Of a stretch of DNA of 64,000 nucleotides, positions 9,577 to 17,910 are shown in pieces. This DNA comes from Methanoregula sp. (GTDB lineage: Archaea; Halobacteriota; Methanomicrobia; Methanomicrobiales; Methanospirillaceae), in the NCBI RefSeq assembly GCF_028679125.1, contig NZ_JAJRCG010000009.1:1-64000 (forward strand), read 5' to 3'. Under the pieces are notes generated by a model, which saw nothing but the letters and a program-made list of their open reading frames with translations, did not search any database and had not been told where the DNA came from. The position numbers were made by a program, and so were the translations under genes. Within the stretch, counting starts at the first letter, position 1, and every line of letters starts with the position of its first letter.

Positions 9577-9585
9577 CTGTGCCAT

Positions 9586-9676
9586 TTTTCCGGAAAATTT
9601 GCAAAAAATAAAAAATTTACCAATTTTCCGAAGAGATTGCGTTTTTTGCGATATTGACCCCGGAAAATTTTTCCGG
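9586..9676. repeat. paired TTTTCCGGAAAA-type palindromes
   Basis: TTTTCCGGAAAA at 9586-9597 is a perfect 12-bp palindrome. CCGGAAAATTTTTCCGG at 9660-9676 has two 8-bp arms around a central T. The 11-mer CCGGAAAATTT is repeated directly at 9590 and 9660, and AATTTTCCG occurs between them. The sites lie just after arfC and before the transporter. They could be a transcription end with AT-rich hairpins or an operator pair. Confidence 0.45.
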
Positions 9677-9776
9677 CCAGACACGCTCGCATCCCCCCAG
9701 TTCTGACAGAATGACAATCCTCATCATCGTGCAGTAAAAGAGATCTGTTACGTACATTCCCATCATCGTACTTGCC

Positions 9777-10985
9777 GTGGTTTTCCTGCTCATTGCGGTC
9801 AGGCAGGTCGGCAGGTTCAATCTCAGGATCTGGCAGATCATGCTCGGCGGAGCGATTGTCGTTCTCCTTACTGGTCAGATCTCGCCATCCGATGCCGTCC
9901 ATGCCATCGATCCCGATGTGATGCTCTTCCTCTTTGGCATGTTCGTGGTCGGGGAGGCGCTGGTTGCAAGCGGCTATCTCTCCTGCATTGCGCACCGCTT
10001 CTTTGCCCGGGCGAAAAATCCCGACCAGGTCGTGCTCTTCATCCTCTTTGGCATGGGCATCCTCTCGGCGCTTTTGATGAACGACACCCTCGCCGTGATC
10101 GGCACGCCGCTCGTCCTTGGTCTTGCAGCGGGTCGCAGAATTTCACCAAAACTCCTCATGCTCACGCTCGCCATCGCGATCACCACCGGCAGCGTCATGA
10201 GCCCGATCGGCAATCCCCAGAACCTGCTCGTTGCCCTCAACTCCGGTATGGCCTCGCCCTTTGTCACGTTCGCACTCTATCTCGCCATCCCGACCCTGCT
10301 CTGTCTCGGGGTCGCGTACGCGGTGCTGCGCTGGCTCTATCCCGGAGAATTCCTGCCACGGGTGTATGAGCAGGAACCGGCCCCGGCCTGCGATGCACGG
10401 CTGATGATCCTTGTAAAGATTGCGCTCGCGATTGTCCTGCTGCTGGCAGCGGCAAACATCATTGCGTCGCTCCTCACCGGCTCCATGCTCGTGACCCTGC
10501 CCTTGATCGCTATCGGTGCCGCCCTTCCCGTTATTCTCTTCTCGCACAGGCGCTTTGAGATTCTCAAAGCGATCGACTGGTATACGCTCGTCTTCTTTGC
10601 CGCGATGTTCGTTCTCATGGAGAGCGTCTGGCTGACGGGATTTTTCCAGTCATTTGTCAGCGGGGCAATGCTCTCATCGGTCCCGCTGCTCCTTGGTACC
10701 AGCGTCATCATCAGCCAGTTCATCTCCAATGTGCCGTTCGTTGCCCTCTTCCAGCCGCTCGTGATGCAGGCTGGAAGCGGCACGGCACAACTCATGGCGC
10801 TTGCGGCCGGCAGCACGATTGCCGGCAATCTCACGATCCTAGGGGCGGCGAGCAACGTGATCATCATCCAGAACGCGGAGAAGCAGGGCGTGACGCTGAC
10901 ATTCTTTGAGTTCATGAAAGTCGGGCTGCCACTCACGGTGTTGCAGGTACTGGTATACTGGGGATGGCTGGCGGTGGTGGGGTAA
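9777..10985 (+). CDS. SLC13/ArsB-type anion transporter
   Basis: An integral membrane protein of 402 residues in the ion transporter superfamily (CitMHS/ArsB/NhaD/SLC13). The internally repeated hairpins GNPQNLLVALNSG and LGAASNVIIIQNAE and the segment LLMNDTLAVIGTPLVL match this family. The substrate (divalent anion, dicarboxylate, arsenite or Na+) cannot be decided. GTG 9777 is the only canonical start, but it cuts into the first helix. The open frame continues upstream as TYIPIIVLAV with no ATG, GTG or TTG, so the real start may be a non-canonical codon near 9747. A decayed copy of its 3' region lies just downstream. Confidence 0.8.
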   Translation: MVFLLIAVRQVGRFNLRIWQIMLGGAIVVLLTGQISPSDAVHAIDPDVMLFLFGMFVVGEALVASGYLSCIAHRFFARAKNPDQVVLFILFGMGILSALLMNDTLAVIGTPLVLGLAAGRRISPKLLMLTLAIAITTGSVMSPIGNPQNLLVALNSGMASPFVTFALYLAIPTLLCLGVAYAVLRWLYPGEFLPRVYEQEPAPACDARLMILVKIALAIVLLLAAANIIASLLTGSMLVTLPLIAIGAALPVILFSHRRFEILKAIDWYTLVFFAAMFVLMESVWLTGFFQSFVSGAMLSSVPLLLGTSVIISQFISNVPFVALFQPLVMQAGSGTAQLMALAAGSTIAGNLTILGAASNVIIIQNAEKQGVTLTFFEFMKVGLPLTVLQVLVYWGWLAVVG

Positions 10986-11025
10986 CAATATTACAACCCG
11001 CGATAAGCCCCGCTCCGGTGTCGGA

Positions 11026-11143
11026 TAGAGATCACGGTCACTTCGTGGCCGGCAGCACGATTACCGGCAACCTCGCGACCCTGGGGGCGACGAACAACGT
11101 GATCATTATCCGGAACAAGGGAGAACCTGGGGGGCAACTGTGA
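11026..11143 (+). pseudogene. remnant of an SLC13/ArsB-type transporter C-terminal region
   Basis: Translating this stretch gives VAGSTITGNLATLGA then TNNVIIIRN, closely matching AAGSTIAGNLTILGA and SNVIIIQN of the transporter just upstream (DNA 10803-10874). The similarity is visible at DNA level too (GGCAGCACGATT shared). The frame has a stop just before the match and ends at TGA 11141. No start or other transporter parts remain. It is best read as the residue of a second transporter copy lost by deletion. Confidence 0.7.
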
Positions 11144-11145
11144 CG

Positions 11146-11408
11146 TTCTCCGACAGAGAAATTGCCCTCTCCGACGTGAGGCCCCCTGCCAAAACTGGGC
11201 TTCTTTTCATTTTCCCGCACCATTGCCCGTTTGGAAGGATATCGGCCATCCAATTGCGTCTATTTACGCCATTTTTGATCTCCGACGGAGAAAAACCAAT
11301 CGGAGCCCGTATAACTCGGTAAAATCTCCCTATTTCGGGGTTTTCCGGGAATTACGCACTTTTGAAGGGGGTCCGGCCGGGTTCCTGGGATCGTTCTCCG
11401 TCGGAGAA
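11146..11408. repeat. three copies of the palindrome TTCTCCGWCGGAGAA
   Basis: The copies lie at 11146-11160 (one mismatch), 11279-11291 (inner 13 bp) and 11394-11408 (perfect). Spacing is about 130 and 115 bases. The region has no supportable gene. Such spaced palindromes can be operator sites, dispersed intergenic repeats or RNA hairpins. Confidence 0.6.
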
Positions 11409-11499
11409 TGGGGTTTGGGAGAATGTATCTTTCCCAGGGTATTTCATAGGGATAACATCCGATGTGAAATATACGTTTACGTCGTAGACTAATCTGTCG

Positions 11500-11550
11500 G
11501 ACCCCCTGTTCAGTGAAAAACTCCAGGAGTTTTGTATCAAACAGGGGGTC
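11500..11550. repeat. nested inverted repeat, candidate structured RNA or element end
   Basis: The outer arms GACCCCCTGTT (11500-11510) and AACAGGGGGTC (11540-11550) are perfectly complementary over 11 bp. Within them AAAACTCC (11517-11524) and GGAGTTTT (11526-11533) form a second perfect 8-bp arm pair around a single A. The two stems are concentric, so the whole could fold as one long interrupted hairpin. Confidence 0.65.
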
Positions 11551-12227
11551 GCTCGATCCCAATCCGGGCACGTACAGGGCTCCGTTCCGGAAAAATCGGG
11601 AATCGGGGCACGTATTGGGGCCGGATAGGGGATGGCCCGAATCCGGAAAAAGGGGGTTCCGGGAGATTGTTTTGAATGGGGGTTTACGGTGTGAGACGCG
11701 GGGATTCCGATGCCGGGTTTCGTTGCGGACCGGGCCATGAAAATTTTTCTGAAAAGTTTTTGAAATTATTTTTGACGTGGAAAAAATTTAGGGAAAAAAA
11801 CTGCGAGAGATCGCGGAATTTTTTACTTATGAGCCACAAGTCTCACAAAATATTTTTGCTGATGGTGTGGGGGTCGCATGAAATATTTCCAAAGAGGGGG
11901 CGGACCTTCCGGGATTAAAAAGAGCAGGCCGGGTCGCGATCGCGGGGCGTCTGTGGGATCGCTACAGGGCCGGACAAAATGATCTCATGCGAGGCCCGGA
12001 GTCCAAGGAGGGGGTGGGCCATGGGCGTGTTCCTGTAAGGGGGAGCAAACACCGGACGATTGCGAGTGCGTTCACAATTTTTCCGGATCAACCCGACCCT
12101 GCTTAAAATTGGTAACCAAATCCTGTCAGAAAACTATCCGGCAGACCCTGGTCGCAAAAAGGTAACCGGTTGTGCATCTCCCCTTCTCGCATATACCGGG
12201 AAAAAAACAAAACCGTTTTAAAAAAAA

Positions 12228-13151
12228 TTACTTGGGTGGTTTTGGCGGTTGGAGAAGCTGGATCTCCCGGATAATCTCGCGGTGGAAAACGAGCAGCATG
12301 TCGCTGATCATGCCGAACATGAAGATCTCGATACCCACGACAATGAGAAGGACCGTAAGAATGGTAAGCGGAATATGCTCGATATTATTGAGCCATTCGA
12401 GCAATACGAAGAGCCCGATGAGCACACCCAGTATGGAGGTAAAAATGCCCATCATGCCGAAGTAGAACATCGGGTTGTTGACCCGTGCGAGCCGGTAGAT
12501 CGTGCTGACGATCTTGATCCCGTCATGGAATGGTGAGAGTTTGGTGGCGGTTCCCGGCCGCTGGGAATACCGGATGGGAACTACCATGACCCGCTGGCCG
12601 TTCCGCACCGATTCGACCGAGATCTCGGTCTCGATCTCGAAGCCGGTCTCTTTTAAGTGCATCTGCTGGATGGCAAGGCGGGTAAATGCCCGGTACCCAG
12701 AGAGAATGTCATGGAGATCCCGGCTATGGGCGATCTTGAAGAGAAGATTGAGCATATGGTTGCCAAAGAGATTGAGCTGGGAGAAGGATCCCTCTTCAGC
12801 ATTGATCAGCCGGTCGCCAATCACCTGGTCGAACCCGAGGAACAGGGGAGTGAGCATCTTCTCGGCATCTTTGGCAGAATATGTGCCGTCCCCGTCAAGC
12901 ATGAGGATGTAGGGCTGCTCAATCACTTCAAATGCCTCGATGATGGCATTCCCTTTCCCTTTTCCGGATTGCGTGCGGACGATGGCACCCGCTTCCCGGG
13001 CAATTTTCACGGAATTGTCCGTGCTCTTGCCATCGATGACAAGAATATGGGTATACCCGAGGGTCTTGAATTCTTTAACCACCCCGCCAACGGTCGGCGC
13101 CTCATTGAGAATGGGAATTAAGATGCAGACCTCATCCTTGTTGAATTTCAT
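12228..13151 (-). CDS. AglJ-like family 2 glycosyltransferase with C-terminal membrane helices
   Basis: A 307-residue GT-A glycosyltransferase. It starts ILIPILNEAPTVGGV, carries the nucleotide-sugar metal motif DGDGTYSA near residue 100, and has the polyprenyl-phosphate transferase pattern DILSGYRAFTR near 150. Two hydrophobic helices at about 240-290 anchor it to the membrane. This plan fits archaeal dolichol-phosphate sugar transferases such as AglJ, which add the first sugar in N-glycan assembly on S-layer proteins and archaellins. The sugar donor is not predictable. It is divergent from the DUF99 gene with only 38 bases between start codons. Confidence 0.85.
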   Translation of the reverse strand: MKFNKDEVCILIPILNEAPTVGGVVKEFKTLGYTHILVIDGKSTDNSVKIAREAGAIVRTQSGKGKGNAIIEAFEVIEQPYILMLDGDGTYSAKDAEKMLTPLFLGFDQVIGDRLINAEEGSFSQLNLFGNHMLNLLFKIAHSRDLHDILSGYRAFTRLAIQQMHLKETGFEIETEISVESVRNGQRVMVVPIRYSQRPGTATKLSPFHDGIKIVSTIYRLARVNNPMFYFGMMGIFTSILGVLIGLFVLLEWLNNIEHIPLTILTVLLIVVGIEIFMFGMISDMLLVFHREIIREIQLLQPPKPPK

Positions 13152-13189
13152 TGGTATAGTATTTTTAATCCAGTGTCATAAGTGCTTCT

Positions 13190-13765
13190 ATGCATCTGCC
13201 CAAGAAAGGGCTGAGGGCACTGGGCATTGCGGAAAGTTATACCGGCAGGACACGGTCGATCCTTGCGGGTGTTGTGATGCGAAAGGATCTCCGCATTGAC
13301 GGCTTCACGTTCGGGACCGCAACGGTCGGGGGATTGGATGCAACCGATGCGATCCTTGCCATGATCCGCGATCTGCACCGTCGGGATCTGAACGTCATCC
13401 TGCTCTCCGGGTGCGTGATCTCGTGGTTCAACGTGATCGACCCGGCCCGGGTAGAACAGGAATCCGGCGTACCGGTCATCTGCGTCACCTATGAGGAGTC
13501 CGATGGACTGGCCGGTGATATTGCACACCATTTCCCGGAGGATCCTGATCGGATTGCCGCGTACCGGCAGCTGGGTGAACGCATGCCGGCCCTGTTGCAG
13601 ACCGGCCAGACCATCTATCTCCGTTCCTGGGGTATCACTCACGAGGATGCGGCGCAGCTCTGCGATGATTTTACCCTGGACGGGAAAATTCCCGAGCCCC
13701 TGCGGGTTGCCCGGCTCTGCGCCCGGAACCTGCCGGTTTTGGAACCGGCGCCCGGTATTCCCTGA
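13190..13765 (+). CDS. DUF99 (UPF0215) family protein
   Basis: A 191-residue protein matching archaeal DUF99, a family with an endonuclease V-like fold but unproven activity. Recognisable parts are LRALGIAES, VVMRKDLRIDGFTFGTATVGGLDAT, LLSGCVISWFNVID and the late PEPLRVARL segment typical of the family C-terminus. Acidic residues equivalent to endonuclease V metal ligands are plausible in IDGFTFG and GGLDAT, but catalysis is not established. The start is ATG 13190, shortly after the divergent promoter region shared with the glycosyltransferase. Confidence 0.8.
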   Translation: MHLPKKGLRALGIAESYTGRTRSILAGVVMRKDLRIDGFTFGTATVGGLDATDAILAMIRDLHRRDLNVILLSGCVISWFNVIDPARVEQESGVPVICVTYEESDGLAGDIAHHFPEDPDRIAAYRQLGERMPALLQTGQTIYLRSWGITHEDAAQLCDDFTLDGKIPEPLRVARLCARNLPVLEPAPGIP

Positions 13766-13862
13766 TACCCGGGGGATTGCCCTGAAGGGTGAATTCATAT
13801 AACCGCAGGAAAAAGGAGAATATGTAATATACAAAAATCTCTTGTTACGGAGTTGTTTGACA

Positions 13863-14054
13863 TTGACACAGGTTACAAAACTTGCACGATGGGTATGCCT
13901 CGAGTGCCACTATATCTATGATCCTGAAAAAGGCGATCCGAAGAATGGTATACCTGCAGGAACCCCCTGGGAACAGGTGCCGGATACGTGGCGGTGTCCC
14001 GAATGTAAAGTTCTCAAGGCAAAGAAAGGCGTGTTCAAGCGCCTTGATGACTGA
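13863..14054 (+). CDS. rubredoxin
   Basis: A small redox protein of about 63 residues with the two iron-binding pairs WVCLECHYIYDP and WRCPECK separated by the usual acidic loop and Trp. Four Cys ligands should hold one iron. In methanogens rubredoxins pass electrons to oxygen and peroxide detoxifying enzymes; the partner is not in this window. The ORF opens at TTG 13842, but CGGAG at 13848-13852 is well spaced for the TTG at 13863, which I prefer. No ATG or GTG is available. Its last 20 bases overlap the convergent pilin-like gene. Confidence 0.88.
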   Translation: MTQVTKLARWVCLECHYIYDPEKGDPKNGIPAGTPWEQVPDTWRCPECKVLKAKKGVFKRLDD

Positions 14055-14604
14055 GAAATAATTTCATCATTCTTTCCTGATTCGTTTCTTCGGTATGTGG
14101 CCAGGTGTCGGTGGACAGGATCTGGTTGGTGTCCCGGTCATACACCTCGAACCGGACGTTGTCCCCCGGATAAAATGTCCGGTCAGAATAATCAATGAAA
14201 ATGGAGGCATCCGGCGACCATGCATAATCGTCCGTACCAAACCCCCCGATGGTCTGGATCCCGTACGGTTTATCCCGGATATACTTGTTGAAATTTATGT
14301 ACGGGATGACGCAGGGAAGGAGTTCCCCGTTCCTGTACGTTTTTGCATATAATTTTGTGTTGTCATACGCGGTGGTTCCGCGGTTCTTTACCACCATATA
14401 ACTATCATAATTCAGGACTCCGTTCTCTCCGGTATGACGGAGTTTCGTGATCTCGAATATTGTCGGGACCGGGGGATCAAACCCCAACTTAGGCATCTGG
14501 ATGATCAGGGCCAGCACAAGTGCTGCAAGTGCGATGGTGACAACTACCAGAAGTATGACACCAATCGGGTTTGATTGTCCGCTGTCCGAGGAGTCCCGGG
14601 TCAC
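14035..14604 (-). CDS. archaeal pilin-like type IV protein
   Basis: A 189-residue protein with a type IV pilin N-terminus: a short charged leader, then SNPIGVILLVVVTIALAALVLALII, which matches the archaeal pilin/archaellin N-terminal domain. The rest is a soluble beta-rich domain with no family I recognise. The product is probably processed by a PibD/FlaK-type prepilin peptidase at the leader and assembled or anchored at the cell surface. The only usable start is GTG 14604. It stands alone, away from other pilus genes, and overlaps the rubredoxin end by 20 bases. Confidence 0.75.
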   Translation of the reverse strand: MTRDSSDSGQSNPIGVILLVVVTIALAALVLALIIQMPKLGFDPPVPTIFEITKLRHTGENGVLNYDSYMVVKNRGTTAYDNTKLYAKTYRNGELLPCVIPYINFNKYIRDKPYGIQTIGGFGTDDYAWSPDASIFIDYSDRTFYPGDNVRFEVYDRDTNQILSTDTWPHTEETNQERMMKLFLSHQGA

Positions 14605-14771
14605 AAAGAGAAGATCATTTTTAATAAATATATTGTTTACTATTCTATCAAAAAAACAAAATGATCATTGTTTTATAGTTAAAAATATAAGCCATTTTAT
14701 GCTCTGTTTCCGGAACCCGGACCGATCAATTTTCACCAATACATTAACATAAATATCACGTATACAAATCA

Positions 14772-15776
14772 GTGGTAAGGATAAGCGCCTTGTCACCGGG
14801 ATCAGGTCCCGTGTTCTCTATGCCGGATTTTGCAGACAGTACTGGTTTTCGAAATAAAGGCAGGGAGTACTATTATGAAGGTCTCGCACTCGGGCGTGAC
14901 CGTCGGCATGACGATGCCCTGAAGTCGTTCTCTCTTGCCCTTGAAGCCGATCCAACGCTCGCCCTTGCATGGGTGGGCAGGGGATTTGCCCTGGGGAAAC
15001 TGGGCCGGTACGAGGAAGAGATCGAATGCTGTGACAAGGCAATCGTACTGGATCCCGGGTGTGCTGATGCATGGATTGGCAGGGGATTTGCCTGTGGCAT
15101 GCTCGGCAGGTTTGACGACAAAGTAACATGCTGTGACCAGGCACTGCAGATCGATCCGGAGAATGCAACGGCCTGGAACAACAAGGGCGTTGCGCTGGGC
15201 ATGCTGGGGAAATACGAATCGGAGATCCGGTGCTGTGACCGGGCCCTTGAAATCCGTCCCCGGTATCTTTCCGCATGGGTGAACAAGGGATTTGCCTGCG
15301 GGAAACTGAAGCGCTATGAGGACGAGATTGCCTGTTATGACCGGGCACTCCGGGTGTACCCGTTCTTCCATTCTGCGCTCATCAAGAAAGGAATCGGCCT
15401 CATCAACCTGAAAAAATATGTACCGGCCGTTGAGGTACTGGACCGGGCGCTCGCCATTGAACCGGAGCATGCAAAGGCCCTGTACCGGAAAGGACTGGCG
15501 CTCTCCTTTCTGGGAAGGCACACGGAAGCGATTGCCTGCCTGGAAAAAGCGCTGGCGCTTGATCCTACGATCGCCGATGCATGGGTGGTGATGAGTAACT
15601 CCTGTTTCATGGTAGGACGGCTGGAGGATTCCGCCCGTGCATTCGACCAGGCGTATTATATTGATGCCAAAGATGTCCGCACGGGCATTGTGAAAGGCCT
15701 GTCGCTCCTGAAGAACGGGAAGGTTGACGATGCCCTTCATTGCCTTTCTGATGTCCTGGGAATTCTTCTCCGGTAG
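14772..15776 (+). CDS. tetratricopeptide repeat protein
   Basis: A protein of up to 334 residues made of about eight TPR units of 34 residues. Each has a pattern such as AWVGRGFALGKLGRYEEEIECCDKAIVLDP or variants with AW.NKG.A. TPR stacks bind protein partners; no catalytic domain is present and no membrane segment is seen. Many units carry an ECCDKAL-type double Cys, unusual for TPRs and suggestive of recent unit duplication. The start is uncertain: GTG 14772 lies about 20 bases after ACATAAATAT and could be leaderless, while ATG 14820 gives a protein 16 residues shorter. Confidence 0.8.
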   Translation: MVRISALSPGSGPVFSMPDFADSTGFRNKGREYYYEGLALGRDRRHDDALKSFSLALEADPTLALAWVGRGFALGKLGRYEEEIECCDKAIVLDPGCADAWIGRGFACGMLGRFDDKVTCCDQALQIDPENATAWNNKGVALGMLGKYESEIRCCDRALEIRPRYLSAWVNKGFACGKLKRYEDEIACYDRALRVYPFFHSALIKKGIGLINLKKYVPAVEVLDRALAIEPEHAKALYRKGLALSFLGRHTEAIACLEKALALDPTIADAWVVMSNSCFMVGRLEDSARAFDQAYYIDAKDVRTGIVKGLSLLKNGKVDDALHCLSDVLGILLR

Positions 15777-15838
15777 TCCCCTGCATCCCGGGATCCGGGT
15801 ACTCCGCCTTTTTATGCCTGTTTCACGAACAGAAAAGT

Positions 15839-17182
15839 ATGGATGTTGAGGAGTATGCCCGCAGGGGAATTGCGGAAGGTACTGATGAGCAGACCCTGCA
15901 GAATAACCTGGCAGATCATATTGTCCGTCTGAAAAATACCAATCCCTCCTATGCATCCGCATTTGCCCGCGCCGTTATCGAGGAAGTAAAGAACACGCAG
16001 GGGTTGTCCGGTGATTTTTTTACGTTTGAACCGGCCGGCGTCCATATGGGTGAGTTCGGTGTGGGTTCCCGGGGAAAGGGGGATTTTTTTGCCCACCGCC
16101 AGATCGCACGGATCATCGGCAAGACCTCTGCGTCCGTTGGTGTCGATGAGATGGACGATGCCGGTGCGGTTGCGGCCGGGGGAAAATATATCATCTGCAC
16201 GGTCGACGGCATGCACTCCCGGCTCTCCGATTTCCCGTACCTTGCCGGGTTTCACGTGACCCGCGCAACGCTGCGTGACGCGTACGTGATGGGGGCAAAA
16301 CCTGTCATGCTCTTCTCCGATATCCATGTTGCCGATGACGGTGATGTGGCAAAAATTTTTGAATATACTGCCGGCATCACGACTGTTGGTGAAGCAATGG
16401 ACGTGCCGCTTGTTACCGGCTCCACCCTGCGCATCGGCGGGGATATGGTGCTGGGCAGCCGGCTCACCGGGTGTGTTGGTGCAGTGGGTGTGGCCGAGCA
16501 TCTCACGGCCCGGAAATCCACGCAGCCCGGGGATGTGCTGCTGATGACGGAAGGTGCCGGGGGCGGCACGATAGCGACCGCCGCGATCTATTCCGGGTTC
16601 CCGGAGGTTGTCGAACAGACCATCAACCTGAATTTCCTGATGGCCTGCGAGACCCTGATGAAGAGCGATGTCTTTACGCAGATCCATGCCATGACCGATG
16701 TGACGAATGGCGGGCTCCGGGGCGATGCCTTCGAGATGGCGGAGACGGCGGGGTGCCGGATCCTGATCGATGAACCTGCCATCGGGAGCCTTGTCGAGCC
16801 CCATGTCATGTCCATGCTTGAGAACCTCAAGATCGATTATCTCGGGGTATCGCTGGACGCACTCCTTGTTGTGGCGCCCCGAAAAGCCGCGGATGCGATC
16901 TGCCGGACGGTTGCATCGGCAGGTGTTGTCATGAAAGAGATCGGGCACGTGGAGATGGGAAAGCCCGAGTCCGTGCTTGTTGCGGACGGGAAAGAGCATG
17001 ACTTCTCCCCCCGGTTCCGGGAATCTGCATATACCCCGGTCAAGAAAGTCGCGGATACAGAAAACCGTGACTTTGAGGAGATGAAGGAGGGCGTTGTCCG
17101 CGCCTCCGAGGCCGCGATCCAGAAAAAGCAGCGGGTACTGCAACGGTTACGGGCAAAGACCGGCAAGACCGGCGCTGCTTAA
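15839..17182 (+). CDS. AIR synthase-related (HypE/PurM-like) protein
   Basis: A 447-residue protein of the PurM/HypE/SelD ATP-binding superfamily, closest in plan to the methanogen HypE-like AIR synthase-related group (COG1973). The N-terminal ATP-binding half includes VGVDEMDDAGAVAAGGKYIICTVDG, with metal-binding acids, and LSDFPYLAGFHVTRATLRDAYVMGAKPV. The C-terminal half has MTEGAGGGTIATAA and MTDVTNGGLRGDAFEMAE. Its role is probably cofactor or hydrogenase maturation but is not proven. The start ATG 15839 is in a new unit; the stop overlaps the convergent methyltransferase by 4 bases. Confidence 0.75.
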   Translation: MDVEEYARRGIAEGTDEQTLQNNLADHIVRLKNTNPSYASAFARAVIEEVKNTQGLSGDFFTFEPAGVHMGEFGVGSRGKGDFFAHRQIARIIGKTSASVGVDEMDDAGAVAAGGKYIICTVDGMHSRLSDFPYLAGFHVTRATLRDAYVMGAKPVMLFSDIHVADDGDVAKIFEYTAGITTVGEAMDVPLVTGSTLRIGGDMVLGSRLTGCVGAVGVAEHLTARKSTQPGDVLLMTEGAGGGTIATAAIYSGFPEVVEQTINLNFLMACETLMKSDVFTQIHAMTDVTNGGLRGDAFEMAETAGCRILIDEPAIGSLVEPHVMSMLENLKIDYLGVSLDALLVVAPRKAADAICRTVASAGVVMKEIGHVEMGKPESVLVADGKEHDFSPRFRESAYTPVKKVADTENRDFEEMKEGVVRASEAAIQKKQRVLQRLRAKTGKTGAA

Positions 17183-17910
17183 TCTTCGGGTTTTTTCGCG
17201 CTCACGAAAATATTGTAGGCAAGCTGGGGAACCCGTTTCTCGACAAAGGGCTCGATCTTCGTGGCGATGTTGAAGAGCGGATCGATCATATCGATGTGGG
17301 CAAACGAGCACCACCGGGTGTTGACACGGGTGAACCCGGCATCGGAGAAGAGGCGGGTCATCTCCTCCTCATCGTAATAGTGCTCGCCGAAATCCTTCAT
17401 GACCACGTGCTTCACCTGCATCTTCTCACTGATCTGGTATAACAGGGGAATTCCTTTGGTCAGGAGTTTCTTGCCGAGGGTTAAGAGAGCAATTGAACCG
17501 CCCGGCTTCAGCACCCGGTACGCTTCACTGAGCATGGCATCGGGTTCCTTGACATAACTGAATACCAGCAGGCTGGAGACGGCATCAAACGAATTGTCCC
17601 GGAAGGGGAGGGCATCGCCATTTCCTTCGGCAAAGTTGCACATTGCGCACCGGCAGCGTGCCCGCTCCACCATCTTCCGGCTGATGTCTATACCTACCGC
17701 GGTTCCCCCGTGACGGATATATTTCTCGACAAAGAGGCCGGTCCCGCAGCCGATATCGAGCAGATCGCCCTTTTCGGGAAGGGCCTTGATCAGGTAATTA
17801 CTGATATGGGTATGGTAGTTCCGGCCCCGGGGGTGATCGTAGTGGTGATCGTACGTGCCGGCAACCGAATCATAGTGGGTGCGGATCTTATCTTCTTTTA
17901 TCGTGCTCAT
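17179..17910 (-). CDS. class I SAM-dependent methyltransferase (UbiE-like)
   Basis: A 243-residue methyltransferase with the SAM loop LLDIGCGTGLFVEKY near residue 50, the acidic second motif AVGIDIS, and the later motifs DALPFRDNSFDAVSSLLVFSYV and LKPGGSIALLTLGK. The fold resembles UbiE/COQ5 and other small-molecule methyltransferases; the substrate is unknown. It is last in the long leftward cluster and overlaps the upstream RFC-like gene by ATGA, so it is probably co-transcribed. This does not imply a replication role. Confidence 0.85.
   Translation of the reverse strand: MSTIKEDKIRTHYDSVAGTYDHHYDHPRGRNYHTHISNYLIKALPEKGDLLDIGCGTGLFVEKYIRHGGTAVGIDISRKMVERARCRCAMCNFAEGNGDALPFRDNSFDAVSSLLVFSYVKEPDAMLSEAYRVLKPGGSIALLTLGKKLLTKGIPLLYQISEKMQVKHVVMKDFGEHYYDEEEMTRLFSDAGFTRVNTRWCSFAHIDMIDPLFNIATKIEPFVEKRVPQLAYNIFVSAKKPED

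Larger units (their letters stand above)
10986..12227. other. 1.24-kb intergenic region without a supportable gene
   Basis: After the transporter remnant, palindromes and nested hairpin listed separately, the region is purine-rich with G runs and poly-A/T tracts (about 11740-11830). The ORFs in the track here have no recognisable domain, no ribosome sites and biased composition, so I treat them as chance. No tRNA or CRISPR array is visible. Confidence 0.55.

Noticed and set aside
11140-11918. Several short ORFs in the 11-12 kb gap
   Set aside because: They lack start signals and domains and follow the biased base composition of the region.
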